Positions 47,033 to 56,255 are shown, counted from the stretch's first letter. The stretch: DNA of 64,000 nt from Nocardioides sp. JS614 (GCF_000015265.1 NC_008699.1:4588001-4652000), one strand, 5' to 3'. Program-made: numbers and translations. The notes: generated by a model not told the origin, from the letters alone.

Positions 47033-48031
47033 TTATCTGTGGTCCGACCCGGGCTCGCGAGGCGTCTGAGGCACCCGGCCCGAGGTCTGCCGCCACTGCC
47101 GCGGAGAGCGGCCGTGGGCCCGCTTGAACGCCCGGCTGAACGCCTCCTCCGACTCGTAGCCGACCCGGTGGGCGATCACCGCCACGCCGAGCTCGCTGGA
47201 CTCGAGCAGATCCCGGGCCAGGTGCATCCGCCAGCCGGCCAGGTAGCGGATCGGGGGCATCCCGAGGACCGTGCGGAACCGCTCGTCGAGGAGGGACTCC
47301 GAGACCGCGGCGACCCGCGCCAGCTCGGCCACGCTCCAGTGCGCTGCCGGGTCGGCGTGCATCGCGGCCATGGCCGGCGCCAGCACCGGGTGGTGGAGCG
47401 CACCGAGCCAGCCGTGGTGCGCCGCGGGCGCGTTCGCGAGGTGCAGCCGGAGCACCTCGACCAGCAGCAGCTCGGGAAGCCGGGGCGGCACCTCGAACCG
47501 GCCGTCCGCGACCTGGGCGGTCTGCTGCAGGGCGTAGGCGATGCTGGCCCGCACGAACTCCTGGGCCTCGCCGACCGGACTGACGACGAACACCGGCGGC
47601 AGCGCCGAGAGCCGCGGGTCGAACAGCGGGTCCTCGCTCGCGAGATAGCCGCACACCACCTGGGTCGGGTCGCCGCCACCGCCGTGCTCGATGGCGGGCA
47701 TCCGGGTCCACGGTGGCGGCTGGACGAGGGTCCCGACCTGGACCGGCTCGACCGACTCGACCCCGCCCATCCGATGGGTGTCGCCGTAGGGCAGCACGAC
47801 CACGTCACCGGCGTCGGCCCAGTGCCGGTCCCCGTCGCCCACCTGGATCCAGCAGCGCCCCCGGCCGATCACGTGCATGAGGACGACCCGCTCCGCCCCG
47901 GGCACGAGCAGCGCGGCAAGGTCGGCCCCCGGGACGGACTCGTAGGCCCACGCCTCGCTGTAGGAGCCGCGCAGGAAGATCGCGCCCTCGAGACGGAGCT
48001 TGGCCAACGCGTCGGCGAGCGGGTTCGTCAT
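47033..48031 (-). CDS. AraC family transcriptional regulator
   Basis: A 332-residue regulator. An N-terminal cupin_6/AraC-binding-2 domain (about residues 10-190; GRGRCWIQVGDGDRHWADAG and VVVLPYGDTHRMGG) precedes two helix-turn-helix motifs (about 235-325): WSVAELARVAAVSESLLDERF and VAVIAHRVGYESEEAFSRAF, the second being the standard AraC signature, followed by HGRSPRQWR. The ATG at 48031 is divergent from the DUF4242 gene, with 131 bases between starts. Inducer and targets unknown. Confidence 0.93.
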   Translation of the reverse strand: MTNPLADALAKLRLEGAIFLRGSYSEAWAYESVPGADLAALLVPGAERVVLMHVIGRGRCWIQVGDGDRHWADAGDVVVLPYGDTHRMGGVESVEPVQVGTLVQPPPWTRMPAIEHGGGGDPTQVVCGYLASEDPLFDPRLSALPPVFVVSPVGEAQEFVRASIAYALQQTAQVADGRFEVPPRLPELLLVEVLRLHLANAPAAHHGWLGALHHPVLAPAMAAMHADPAAHWSVAELARVAAVSESLLDERFRTVLGMPPIRYLAGWRMHLARDLLESSELGVAVIAHRVGYESEEAFSRAFKRAHGRSPRQWRQTSGRVPQTPREPGSDHR

Positions 48032-48162
48032 CTGCTCAGCATGAGTCCGAGAGACCTCCTCCGACAGATCCCGGACGGGTCATGTACTCCGGGCGTTCGG
48101 TCATGGTCCTCGGCAGCGGTGTCAGCCGAGACTCGACAGACCACCAACGAGAGGAGAGCGCG

Positions 48163-48417
48163 ATGCCGCTCTACATGGACGTCCACGAGACCCTGCCGGA
48201 GGGCGCGACCGCCGCCGACGTGGCGGGCGCGCACGCCGAGGACCTGAAGATCCAGGCCAAGTACGGCGTGGACTACCGCAGCTACTGGGTCGACGAGGCC
48301 AACGGCAAGGTGTTCTGCCTGGTCGACGCCCCGAACCCGGAGGCAGCCGCCGCCGTCCACCGCGAGGCGCACGGGCTGGTCGCGGACCACATCCACGAGG
48401 TGGTCGCCGGATCCTGA
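48163..48417 (+). CDS. DUF4242 (SCO4226-like) small protein
   Basis: An 84-residue ferredoxin-like-fold protein of the DUF4242 family; the Streptomyces member SCO4226 binds nickel. MPLYMDVHETLPEGATAADV and YWVDEANGKVFCLVDAPN, then HREAHGLVADHIHEV are the family hallmarks and hold the candidate metal-binding His and Cys residues. The ATG at 48163 has GAGAGGAG upstream. It is divergent from the AraC regulator, which may control it. Confidence 0.85.
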   Translation: MPLYMDVHETLPEGATAADVAGAHAEDLKIQAKYGVDYRSYWVDEANGKVFCLVDAPNPEAAAAVHREAHGLVADHIHEVVAGS

Positions 48418-48437
48418 GCGGCCGCGTCCTCGTCGTA

Positions 48438-49613
48438 TTACAGCGGACGGCCGGCGACCCAGGTCTGGCGGACGAGAGGGACGCCGGGGCGGTAGGCGAG
48501 GTGGACGTGGGAGGGGGCGTCGAGCACCGCGAGGTCGGCGCGGCGCCCGGGCACGAGCGCGCCGATCCCGTGCTGCCCGTCGCGGTCCAGGGCCTGGGCA
48601 CCGCGGTAGGTCGCCGCGTGCACCGCCTCCGCGGGGGTCATCCCCATCTCACGGACGGCGAGCGCGATGCACAGCGGGATCGAGCTGGTGAAGCAGGACC
48701 CGGGGTTGCAGTCGCTGGCCAGAGCCACCCGGACGCCCGCGTCGAGGAGGCGGCGGGCGTCGGGATAGGGCTGCCGGGTCGAAAACTCGACCCCGGGCAG
48801 CAGCGTGGCGATGGTGCCGCTGTCGCGCAGCGCGGCGACGTCCTCGTCGGCCAGGTAGGTGCAGTGGTCGACCGCGACCAGGCCGAGCTCGGCGGCGAGC
48901 CGGACGCCCTCTCCGTAGGTCAGCTGGTTGGCGTGCAGCCGGCCGCGCAGTCCGGCCGCCGCGCCGGCGTCCAGGATCGCCCGGGCCTGGTCGGCGTCGA
49001 AGGCGCCGCGCTCACAGAACACGTCGATCCAGCGGGCGTGCTCCCGGGCCGCGTCGAGCATCGGGCCGGTGACCAGGTCGACGTACTCCCCCGGGTCGCC
49101 GTCGGGCACGACGTGCGCCCCGAGGAACGTCGTCTCCTCGGTGAACTGCCGCGCGACCGCGAGGCTGCGGGCCTCGTCGTGGACGGTCAGCCCGTAGCCG
49201 CTCTTGATCTCGACCGTGGTCGTGCCCTGGCGGCGCATCTCCTCGACCAGCCGGGCGACGTGGCTGGTGAGCTGCTCGTCGGTGGCGGCCCGGGTGGCGG
49301 CCACCGTCGTGCGGATGCCGCCGGCGGCGTACGGCGTCCCGGCCATCCGCGCCGCGAACTCCGCGGCCCGGTCGCCGGCGAAGACCAGATGACTGTGACT
49401 GTCCACGAAGCCGGGCAGCACCGCCCGGCCGCCGGCGTCGACGAGCTGGTCGGCGTCCGGGGCGTCGGCGGCGCGGCCCACCCAGGCGACCGTCGAGCCG
49501 TCGATCACGAGCGCGGCCTGCTCGACGATCCCGAGCAGCCCCCGGCCGTCGTCGGCGGCCTCGGGGTCGTTGGTGACGAGCTCGCCGATGTTCGTGATCA
49601 GGGTGCTTGCCAC
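48438..49613 (-). CDS. hutI: Imidazolonepropionase
   Basis: Zn/Fe-dependent amidohydrolase converting imidazolone-propionate to N-formimino-glutamate in histidine breakdown. [20 protein letters not shown] holds the first metal-binding pair; [21 protein letters not shown] and [13 protein letters not shown] complete the HutI pattern. The 391 residues are slightly short of typical (about 400) but complete. The GTG at 49613 overlaps the end of hutF by 16 bases, so the two are co-translated. It is the last gene of the M20 hydrolase-hutF-hutI operon. Confidence 0.95.
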
Positions 49614-50890
49614 AGTGCCTCCATCGCAGCCGCCAGCTCGCGGCCGATGTCCTCGTGGTCGTCCTCGGACGCGACGACCCGGCCGTCGACGACGACGTGG
49701 GTGACGTCGGCGGCGGTGGCGGCGAAGACGGCGGTGTGCTCGTCGGCGCCGGTGCCGGCGGTGCGGGTGCTTCGCGTGTCGATCGTGACCAGGTCGGCCG
49801 GCGCACCGACCGCGATCTGCAGCCCGGCGGTGCCGATCGCTAACAGCTCGGCAGCTGACCAGTGCCCGCGCTCCTGGGTCGCGAGCCGCTCGTCCATCTC
49901 GAGGCCGCGCAGCTCCTCGAACGGGTCGATGACCGCGTGGCTGTCGCTGCCGATGCTGATCCGGCAGCCCACGTCCGCGAGCCGGCGCGCCGGGCCGATC
50001 CCGTCGGCGAGGTCACGCTCGGTGGTGGGCGTGATGCAGACGTTCGTGCGGGTGCTGCCGAGCAGCGCGATGTCGTCGTCGGTGAGGTGGGTGGCGTGCA
50101 CGACGGTGGTGTCCGGACCCAGCAGACCCTCGTCGTGGAGCAGCCGGGTCGGGGTGACGCCGTACGCCGCCAGGCAGGCCTCGTTCTCGGCGACCTGCTC
50201 GGAGAGGTGGACGTGCAGGGGCGCGCGGCCGCGGAAGACCGCCAGCTGCTCGCGGGGGACGGCGCGCACGGAGTGGATCGCGGCCGGGCCGGCGCCGACC
50301 CGTGCGGCCCACCGCTCGGCGGTGCCGTCGCTGAACCGGAGCTGCACGCCCTCCGGCGGCGCGCCGAAGCCGCTGCTGACGTAGCAGGCGTCGAGCAGCG
50401 TGAGCCGGATGCCCGCCGCTCGTGCGGCCTCGCGGAGGGCGTCGCCCGTGGCCGGCTCCGGGTCGTGGAGGTAGTGGAACTCGGACACGCTCGTGTAGCC
50501 CGCCGCCACCATCTCCCGGAACGTCGCCCGGGCCAGGGTGAAGTAGGTGTCCGGGGTGAGCCGCTCCGCCACGGCGTACATCTGCTCGCGCCAGGTCCAG
50601 AACGTGCCCCGCCCCCGCTGGGTCCGCCCCCGCAGCGCCCGATGGAACGCGTGGCTGTGGTCGTTGGTCAGCCCGGGGAGGGTGAGGCCGGCGAGCCGGA
50701 CGGTTTCCCCGGCTAGCCGGGGAAACCGGACGTTCTGGGCCGAAACTTCACCCGAGAAGCGGAGGCTTTGCCCTACCGGTGTGACGGATGTGAATCGGCC
50801 GTCCTCGATCTCGACGAGCACGTCGTCGCGGACGGCGCCGTCGACCCACGCCCGCTCGAGGAGGTACGCCGAGGAGGGGGACTCGGTCAC
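49598..50890 (-). CDS. hutF: Formimidoylglutamate deiminase with an in-frame palindromic insertion
   Basis: Amidohydrolase-superfamily enzyme turning N-formimino-glutamate into N-formyl-glutamate and ammonia. The metal-binding [31 protein letters not shown] and [10 protein letters not shown] motifs are as expected for HutF. Residues about 40-64 do not belong to the family: this piece corresponds to a repeat element whose other copy is intergenic at 60511-60583. The element keeps the frame and lies in the N-terminal beta region before the catalytic barrel. GTG at 50890 overlaps the M20 hydrolase stop (GTGA). 430 residues in total. Activity with the insertion is not proven. Confidence 0.93.
50699..50773 (-). 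repeat. Palindromic repeat element inserted in-frame in hutF (copy A)
   Basis: Read along hutF, these 75 bases align over their length with 60511-60585. Both end in the dyad GGTTTCCCCGG/CCGGGGAAACC around a 4-base centre (50701-50728 is a perfect 28-base palindrome). The element encodes [17 protein letters not shown] in HutF; the intergenic copy would read SLHFSAETSAQQFRFPR in the same phase. Confidence 0.8.
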
Positions 50891-52071
50891 CGGGCCAGCC
50901 GTTCCAGGGTGTCGGCCAGGGCGGAGACGCCGACCAGGCAGTCGGGGAGCTCCGCGTGCTCGGCCGGCGAGTGCGAGACCCCGGTCGGGTTGCGGACGAA
51001 CAGCATCGCAGTCGGGATGCCGGCGGCGGAGAGGATGCCGGCGTCGTGGCCGGCCTGGGTCGGGATCACCGGCCAGTCGCCGCCCTCGTGGTCGGCGGCG
51101 ACCCGGGCGGCGAGTGCGGGGTCGAACCGCACGGCCGGCGACACCGACTCGGCCGTCACGGACAGGACGGTGCCGTCCCGCCCGGCCCGGTCGGTCGCCT
51201 GGGTCGTGATCCCCTCGACGAGCGCGGCCAGCGACGACTCGGACGCGCACCGGGCGTCCAGCCACGCGGTCACGTGAGACGGCACGGCGTTGGTGCCGTT
51301 CGGCTCGACCGAGACCCGGCCGAAGGTCGCCCGCTCACCGGCGAGCCGCGCCTGCTTGTTGGCACCCAGGGCGGTGAACGCGTAGGTGAGCATCGGGTCG
51401 GCGCGGTCCTCCATCCGCGTGGTCCCGGCGTGGTTCGCGGTGCCGGCGAACTCGAAGCGGTAGCGCCCGTGCGGCCAGATCTCGCTCGCCACGCCCACCG
51501 CCGCACCGCGGTCCACGAGGTCGCGGCCCTGCTCGACGTGCAGCTCGACGAAGGTGCCCACCAAGGACAGCAGCGCGGACGCCCCGCCCTCGACCACGTC
51601 GCCGAAGGCGACGCCGTCCCGGTCGGGCAGCTCGCGCGCCCGCTCCCACGACACGGCGCCGGTCGCCAGCCGCGAGCCGAGGCAGGCCAACCCGAAGCGC
51701 GAGCCCTCCTCCTCCACGAACACCGAGACCCCGATCGGCCGCGCCGGCGCGACGCCGCGCGAGCGCAGCAGGTCGATCGCCGCCAGCGCCGACACCACGC
51801 CCAGCGGACCGTCGTACGCACCGCCGTCGAGCACCGAGTCCAGGTGCGACCCGGTGAGCACCGCGGGTCCGGCGCCGACGTCCCACCAGCCCACGACGTT
51901 GCCGAAGGGGTCGCTCTCCACCCGCAGCCCGCGGGCCCGGCACTGCTCCACGAACCAGGCGCGCAGCTCGGTCTCCGGAGCCGTGAAGGGTTGGCGGAAG
52001 TAGCCGCCGCTCGACGCGGAGCGCCCCACCGGGGCGAGGTCGGCCCACATCCGCTCGAAGTCGTCAGGCAT
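50887..52071 (-). CDS. M20 family amidohydrolase (allantoate/N-carbamoyl hydrolase type) in the hut operon
   Basis: A 394-residue binuclear metallohydrolase of the allantoate amidohydrolase/beta-ureidopropionase branch. Metal-binding motifs are GSHLDSVLDGGAYDGPLG and VEEEGSRF; FVELHVEQG and GTANHAGTTRM mark the dimerisation domain and active site. Family enzymes act on allantoate, N-carbamoyl amino acids or formyl-like amides. Because it is coupled to hutF and hutI and no hutG is present, it probably cleaves N-formyl-glutamate or N-formimino-glutamate. The ATG at 52071 has GGAGGG 4 bases upstream. Divergent nitroreductase gene starts 23 bases away. Confidence 0.88.
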   Translation of the reverse strand: MPDDFERMWADLAPVGRSASSGGYFRQPFTAPETELRAWFVEQCRARGLRVESDPFGNVVGWWDVGAGPAVLTGSHLDSVLDGGAYDGPLGVVSALAAIDLLRSRGVAPARPIGVSVFVEEEGSRFGLACLGSRLATGAVSWERARELPDRDGVAFGDVVEGGASALLSLVGTFVELHVEQGRDLVDRGAAVGVASEIWPHGRYRFEFAGTANHAGTTRMEDRADPMLTYAFTALGANKQARLAGERATFGRVSVEPNGTNAVPSHVTAWLDARCASESSLAALVEGITTQATDRAGRDGTVLSVTAESVSPAVRFDPALAARVAADHEGGDWPVIPTQAGHDAGILSAAGIPTAMLFVRNPTGVSHSPAEHAELPDCLVGVSALADTLERLAR

Positions 52072-52080
52072 GGTTCCCTC

Positions 52081-52086
52081 CATAAT
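52081..52086 (+). promoter_or_regulatory. -10 box for leaderless nitroreductase gene
   Basis: CATAAT ends 7 bases before the ATG at 52094, within the 22-base gap to the divergent M20 gene. The two promoters must overlap the opposite coding regions. Confidence 0.4.
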
Positions 52087-52093
52087 CCGGGCC

Positions 52094-52729
52094 ATGGAGT
52101 TCCAAGACGTCGTACGCCGCCGCCGCATGGTCCGCAACTACGCGACCGAACCGGTCGACCCGGCGGTCGTCGACCGGGCGCTGCGCAACGCGACCCGCGC
52201 CCCGAACGCCGGCTTCAGCCAAGGCTGGGGGTTCCTCGTGCTCGACACCCCGGCGGACGTCCGGAGGTACTGGGAGGCGACCGCCGAGGACGTCGACCAC
52301 CCCGACGAGTGGCTCAGCGGGATGATGCGCGCCCCGGTGGTGATCGTGCCGTGCTCGAGCAAGGCGGCCTACCTGAGCCGCTACGCCGAGCCCGACAAGG
52401 GCTGGACCGATCGCGACGAGGCCCGCTGGCCCAAGCCGTTCTGGGACATGGACACCGCCATGGCGGCACTGCTCATCCTGCAGACCGCGACCGACGAGGG
52501 GCTCGCGTCGTGCTTCATCGGGATCCCGCCGGACCGGGTGGCGCTGGTGCGGACGGCGTTCGGCATCCCCGACGAGTTCGACCCGGTCGGCGTGGTCACG
52601 ATCGGCCACCACCCCGAGGACCCCGCGCACCCCGGAGCCGCGGGCTCGCCGACCAGGCGGCGGCGCAAGCCGGTGGCGGAGGTCGTGCATCGCGGCAGGT
52701 GGGGGCACGGGGCCAGTCCATCGGCGTGA
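52094..52729 (+). CDS. Nitroreductase family protein
   Basis: A 211-residue FMN-dependent oxidoreductase. The N-terminal RRRRMVRNYATEPVD is the nitroreductase FMN-binding Arg-rich opening, followed by ATRAPNAGFSQGWGFLV and the central AALLILQTATDEGLASCFIG; the C-terminal HHPEDPAHPG is a standard end. The ATG at 52094 fits the family. Physiological substrate (quinones, nitro-compounds or flavin-like molecules) unknown. It lies between the hut genes and the M20/MFS pair. Confidence 0.9.
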   Translation: MEFQDVVRRRRMVRNYATEPVDPAVVDRALRNATRAPNAGFSQGWGFLVLDTPADVRRYWEATAEDVDHPDEWLSGMMRAPVVIVPCSSKAAYLSRYAEPDKGWTDRDEARWPKPFWDMDTAMAALLILQTATDEGLASCFIGIPPDRVALVRTAFGIPDEFDPVGVVTIGHHPEDPAHPGAAGSPTRRRRKPVAEVVHRGRWGHGASPSA

Positions 52730-52761
52730 CGCCCCGCGGTCAACGACCGGGGCCGGTCCGA

Positions 52762-52799
52762 GCGTCTCGCATCCGAGACGCGCGCGGGTGTCCTAGCCT
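52762..52799 (+). promoter_or_regulatory. Operator-like dyad and -10 box of the M20/MFS operon
   Basis: GCGTCTCG (52762-52769) and CGAGACGC (52774-52781) are perfect complements around CATC. The core GTCTCGCATCCGAGAC shares 13 of 16 bases with 63915-63930 near hutH. TAGCCT (52794-52799) ends 6 bases before the M20 GTG at 52806, so the dyad covers the likely -35 region. Confidence 0.55.
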
Positions 52800-52805
52800 G
52801 CGCAG

Positions 52806-54128
52806 GTGACCCATCGCGCCGTCGGCAAGCTGCAGGCGCTGGTCCGCATCCCCACCGTGTCCGACCGTGACCCGGACGGGGTGGACGCCGGCGCGTTCGA
52901 CCGGCTGCTCGAGGAGCTCGCCCGGCAGTTCCCGGTGCTGCACGAGCGGCTCGAGCTCATCCGCGTCGACACCCACGGCCTCCTGTTCCGCTGGCCCGGC
53001 CGCGCCGCGGACCGCCCGGTGGTGCTGATGGCCCACCTCGACGTCGTACCCGTCGACGAGACCGCGCCCTGGCGGCATCCGCCGTTCGGCGCCGAGATCC
53101 ACGACGGCGCGATCTGGGGGCGCGGCACCCTCGACGACAAGGGCGCGGTGGTCGGCATCTGCGAGGCCGTGGAGAGCCTGCTCGAGCAGGGCTTCGTCCC
53201 CGGCCAGGACCTCTGGCTGTCCTTCGGCTGCAACGAGGAGGTCTCCGGCACCGCGGCCCGGCTCGCGGTCGCCGAGCTCGAGGCGCGCGGCGTGCGGCCG
53301 TGGTTCGTCGTCGACGAGGGCGGCGCGATCGCCTCCGAGGCGTTCCCCGGCGTCGGCGCCCCGATCGGCGTGGTCGGCGTGACCGAGAAGGGCGTCACCT
53401 CGCTCGAGCTGCGCGTCGACGGCCGCGGAGGGCACGCCTCGACGCCGACGCGGATGGGGCCGACCGCCCGCCTGGCCCGCGCGATCACCCGGCTGGATCG
53501 CTCGCCGATGCCGGCCCGCATCCCCGAGCCGACCGTCGAGCTGTTCCGGCGGATGGCGCCGCACGCCTCGCTCGCGTTGCGCCCGCTGCTCGCGAACGCC
53601 ACCCGGCTGCGCCCCGTGCTCACCCGGGCGCTGCTGGCCGCCGGCCCGGAGCCGGCCGCGATGGCCCGGACCACGTTCGCGGTCACCACCCTGTCCGGCT
53701 CGCCGGCGCTCAACGTCATCGCCAGCACCGCGCGGGCGGGCGTGAACATCCGGATCATGGTCGGCGACACGGTCGCCGGCGTCGTCGAGCACGTACGGCG
53801 CAGCATCGCCGACGACCGGGTCCTGATCGAGGTCGTGGAGCGCAACGAGCCGAGCCCGGTCAGCCCGACCGACGACGAGGCGTTCGCGCTGCTGGAGGCC
53901 ACGATCGCCGAGGTGTTCCCCGACGCCGTGGCCGCGCCGTACGTGATGATGGCCGCCACCGACTCGCGGTTCTTCACCGCGATCTGCACCCGCGTCTACC
54001 GGTTCGCGCCGTTCCGGATGACCAAGGCGCAGCGCGAGTCGATCCACTCCTACGACGAGCACCTCGGGGTCGACGCCCTCGTCGAGGGTGTGCGCTGGTA
54101 CCAGCGCCTCATCGAGAGGATCCCCTGA
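52806..54128 (+). CDS. M20 family metallopeptidase (CPS1/PM20D1-like)
   Basis: A 440-residue Zn-dependent peptidase or N-acyl amino-acid hydrolase. Metal motifs: VLMAHLDVVPVD, then IWGRGTLDDKG, GCNEEVSG and the late MMAATDSRFF. RGGHASTPTRMGPT is the lid/dimer region. Its length and the RHPPFGAEIHDGAIWGRG stretch place it with the longer carboxypeptidase-S-like M20 proteins. A -10 box decides the GTG at 52806. The stop overlaps the start of the exporter gene (TGATG), so the two form an operon. It could hydrolyse N-acyl amino acids; inferred. Confidence 0.9.
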   Translation: MTHRAVGKLQALVRIPTVSDRDPDGVDAGAFDRLLEELARQFPVLHERLELIRVDTHGLLFRWPGRAADRPVVLMAHLDVVPVDETAPWRHPPFGAEIHDGAIWGRGTLDDKGAVVGICEAVESLLEQGFVPGQDLWLSFGCNEEVSGTAARLAVAELEARGVRPWFVVDEGGAIASEAFPGVGAPIGVVGVTEKGVTSLELRVDGRGGHASTPTRMGPTARLARAITRLDRSPMPARIPEPTVELFRRMAPHASLALRPLLANATRLRPVLTRALLAAGPEPAAMARTTFAVTTLSGSPALNVIASTARAGVNIRIMVGDTVAGVVEHVRRSIADDRVLIEVVERNEPSPVSPTDDEAFALLEATIAEVFPDAVAAPYVMMAATDSRFFTAICTRVYRFAPFRMTKAQRESIHSYDEHLGVDALVEGVRWYQRLIERIP

Positions 54129-55603
54129 TGGAGCCCGTGACCCCGCCCGGACGCACGCCGGCGATCCGGCCGCGCCACTCCCTGCTCGCGATCGTCGGGT
54201 TCCTGGTCTGCGTGGAGCTGGCCAGCGGCATCCTGCAGGGCTACTACACGCCGATCTTCAGCGACATCGCCGACCACCTCGACATCGCCGACGCCGACGT
54301 GAACTGGTTCGAGGCGGCGCAGCTGATCGTGTCCGCGCTGGTGGTGCCGCCGCTGGCCCGGCTCGGCGACCTGATCGGCCACAAGCGGGTGCTGCTGCTC
54401 TCGACCGCCGTGACCGCGCTCGGCTCGTGGATCCTGGCCTTCGCGCCGTCGTTCTCGACGTTCCTCGTCGGCGCCGCGATCCAGGGTGCGTACGTCGTCT
54501 GGCTCCCGCTCGAGGTCGCGATCATCTACCGGAGGACCGCCGGCACCGGCCGGCAGAACCAGCTGACCCGGCGCTCGGCGGCGGTGCTGGTCGGCGCCCT
54601 GGAGCTCGCCGTGATCATCGGCGCGGTGACCAGCGGCGCCCTGGTCGAGGCGACCTCGATGACCGTGCTGCTGGCGCTCCCGGCGATCGCGGTGACGGCG
54701 TGCTTCGTGGTGATCTGGCTCGGAATCGAGGACCTCCCCGGCACCGCCTCCGGCGGCATCGACCTCGGCGGCCTCGGCCTGGTCACGACCGCGATCGGCC
54801 TGGTGATGGCAGGGCTGATCGTGGTCCGTGTCGACGGTGTCGGCAGCCTCCTCGCCTGGGCACTGGTCGTGCTCGGCCTGGCCGCCGTCGTGCCGTTCGT
54901 GCGCTTCGAGCTGGGGCAGGCCGAGCCGCTGATCGACGTCCGCCTGCTCCGCGAGCCGGGGCAGTGGCCGGTGCAGCTCACGGCGTTCCTGTTCGGCATG
55001 TCGGTGCTGGGCGCCCAGATCCCGCTGTCGACGTTCGCCCGCACGGACCCCGAGATCGCCGGCTACGGACTGGGCGCGAGCGCCGGGTTCGTGTCCACGC
55101 TGATCGGGCTGTACGTGATCTTCCTGGCGATCGGGGCGTTCACGCTGCCGCTCACGACGCGCGCGCTCGGGCCCCGGGGTGCGCTGGTGTTCTCCTCGCT
55201 GCTGGTGGCCGCCGGCTACGCGCTGTGGCTGCCCTTCCACGACGAGACCTGGCAGGCGCTGGTCAACATGGCCGTCGCCGGCCTCGGGTCCGGGGCGCTG
55301 GTCGCCGCACTGCCGGCCACCGCGGCGGCCGCCGCGCCGCCCGAGCGGACCGGGTTCGCCACCGGCATGACCAACGCGACCAAGACCGTCGGCGGCGCGA
55401 TCGCGTCCGCGATCTTCGCGATCGCCCTGTCCGCCACCGGCAGCATCGACGACCCCACCGAGGGCCACGCCGCGCTCTCCGGCTACCTCACCGTGTGGTC
55501 GGTGTGCGCCCTCGCCGCCCTGGCCGCCGCCGTCGCGCTGCTCTCGGTGCCGAACGTGGTCGCCGAGGACCCGGAGCCCGTGCTGTCGTCCGATCCGGGA
55601 TAG
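54128..55603 (+). CDS. MFS transporter
   Basis: A 491-residue membrane protein with about 14 predicted helices. Motif A-like RLGDLIGHKRVLLLSTA follows helix 2, and GAVTSGALVEATSM replaces the usual motif C. The late ATGMTNATKTVGGAIASAIFA resembles DHA2 exporters. The ATG overlaps the M20 peptidase stop by one base, so they are translationally coupled and may act on the same compound. The TAG stop is contained in the 63-base palindromic repeat at 55599-55661. Confidence 0.9.
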   Translation: MEPVTPPGRTPAIRPRHSLLAIVGFLVCVELASGILQGYYTPIFSDIADHLDIADADVNWFEAAQLIVSALVVPPLARLGDLIGHKRVLLLSTAVTALGSWILAFAPSFSTFLVGAAIQGAYVVWLPLEVAIIYRRTAGTGRQNQLTRRSAAVLVGALELAVIIGAVTSGALVEATSMTVLLALPAIAVTACFVVIWLGIEDLPGTASGGIDLGGLGLVTTAIGLVMAGLIVVRVDGVGSLLAWALVVLGLAAVVPFVRFELGQAEPLIDVRLLREPGQWPVQLTAFLFGMSVLGAQIPLSTFARTDPEIAGYGLGASAGFVSTLIGLYVIFLAIGAFTLPLTTRALGPRGALVFSSLLVAAGYALWLPFHDETWQALVNMAVAGLGSGALVAALPATAAAAAPPERTGFATGMTNATKTVGGAIASAIFAIALSATGSIDDPTEGHAALSGYLTVWSVCALAALAAAVALLSVPNVVAEDPEPVLSSDPG

Positions 55604-55661
55604 TCCCTGACGTTTGCGGGGTTCCCGCGGCCCGGAGACCGCGCAAGCGTCAGGGACTATC
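55599..55661. repeat. 63-base palindromic repeat, copy 2
   Basis: Arms of 20 bases (55599-55618 and 55642-55661; 19 of 20 pair) around a 23-base centre. It matches copy 1 (16968-17030) in arm sequence and centre length. The TAG within GATAG is the stop codon of the MFS gene. Confidence 0.8.
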
Positions 55662-55688
55662 GTCGGCGGAGCAGGAGGTGACGACCCG

Positions 55689-56255
55689 ATGCCCGACGAA
55701 CAGAAGCCCGAGCGCCGCGACGGTACGACGAGTGCCGCCGGCACCGACGCCGGCCGACCGGCGAGCCGGGCCGCGGCCCGGGCCCGGATCGAGCAGCAGC
55801 AGACCTGGGTCGACCTGCAGGTGCGCCAGGCCATGGAGCGCGGCGACTTCGAGAACCTGCCCGGCGCCGGCAAGCCGATCGAGGGTCTCGGCGCGCAGCA
55901 CGACCCGGACTGGTGGCTCAAGAAGCTGGTCGAGCGCGAGCGGATCACGGTCCTCCCGCCCAGCGTGGCCCTGCGCAAGGAGGACGCCGAGCTCGACGCC
56001 GCCCTCGACCGGCTGCACTCCGAGGCCGAGGTCCGCGAGCACGTCGAGGACTTCAACGACCGCGTGGTCGCGGCCCGCTACTCCCTCGCACCGGGGCCGC
56101 CGCTGATCACGATGCCGCGCGACGTCGACGCCACGGTCGCGGCGTGGGCGGAGCGGCGGGCGGCCCGCCGTACGGTCCGGGCGGCACCCGCCGTCCCGCC
56201 GCCGCGGCGGCACTGGTGGAATCGGTGGCGACAGCGGAGCGAGGGAGGGTCATGA
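55689..56255 (+). CDS. DUF1992 (DNAJC28-like) domain protein
   Basis: A 188-residue soluble protein with the DUF1992 motif ARARIEQQQTWVDLQVRQAM followed by GDFENLPGAGKPIEG (about residues 35-75), found in bacterial YhdN-type and eukaryotic DNAJC28 proteins. Its biochemical role is unknown. The C-terminus is basic (RRHWWNRWRQR). The ATG at 55689 has GGAGGTG about 10 bases upstream. The stop overlaps the dehydrogenase ATG by 4 bases (ATGA), implying co-translation. Confidence 0.85.
   Translation: MPDEQKPERRDGTTSAAGTDAGRPASRAAARARIEQQQTWVDLQVRQAMERGDFENLPGAGKPIEGLGAQHDPDWWLKKLVERERITVLPPSVALRKEDAELDAALDRLHSEAEVREHVEDFNDRVVAARYSLAPGPPLITMPRDVDATVAAWAERRAARRTVRAAPAVPPPRRHWWNRWRQRSEGGS

Noticed and set aside
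50699..50773. Frameshift or assembly error in hutF
   Set aside because: The odd segment keeps the frame and has a second copy elsewhere, so a repeat insertion explains it better.
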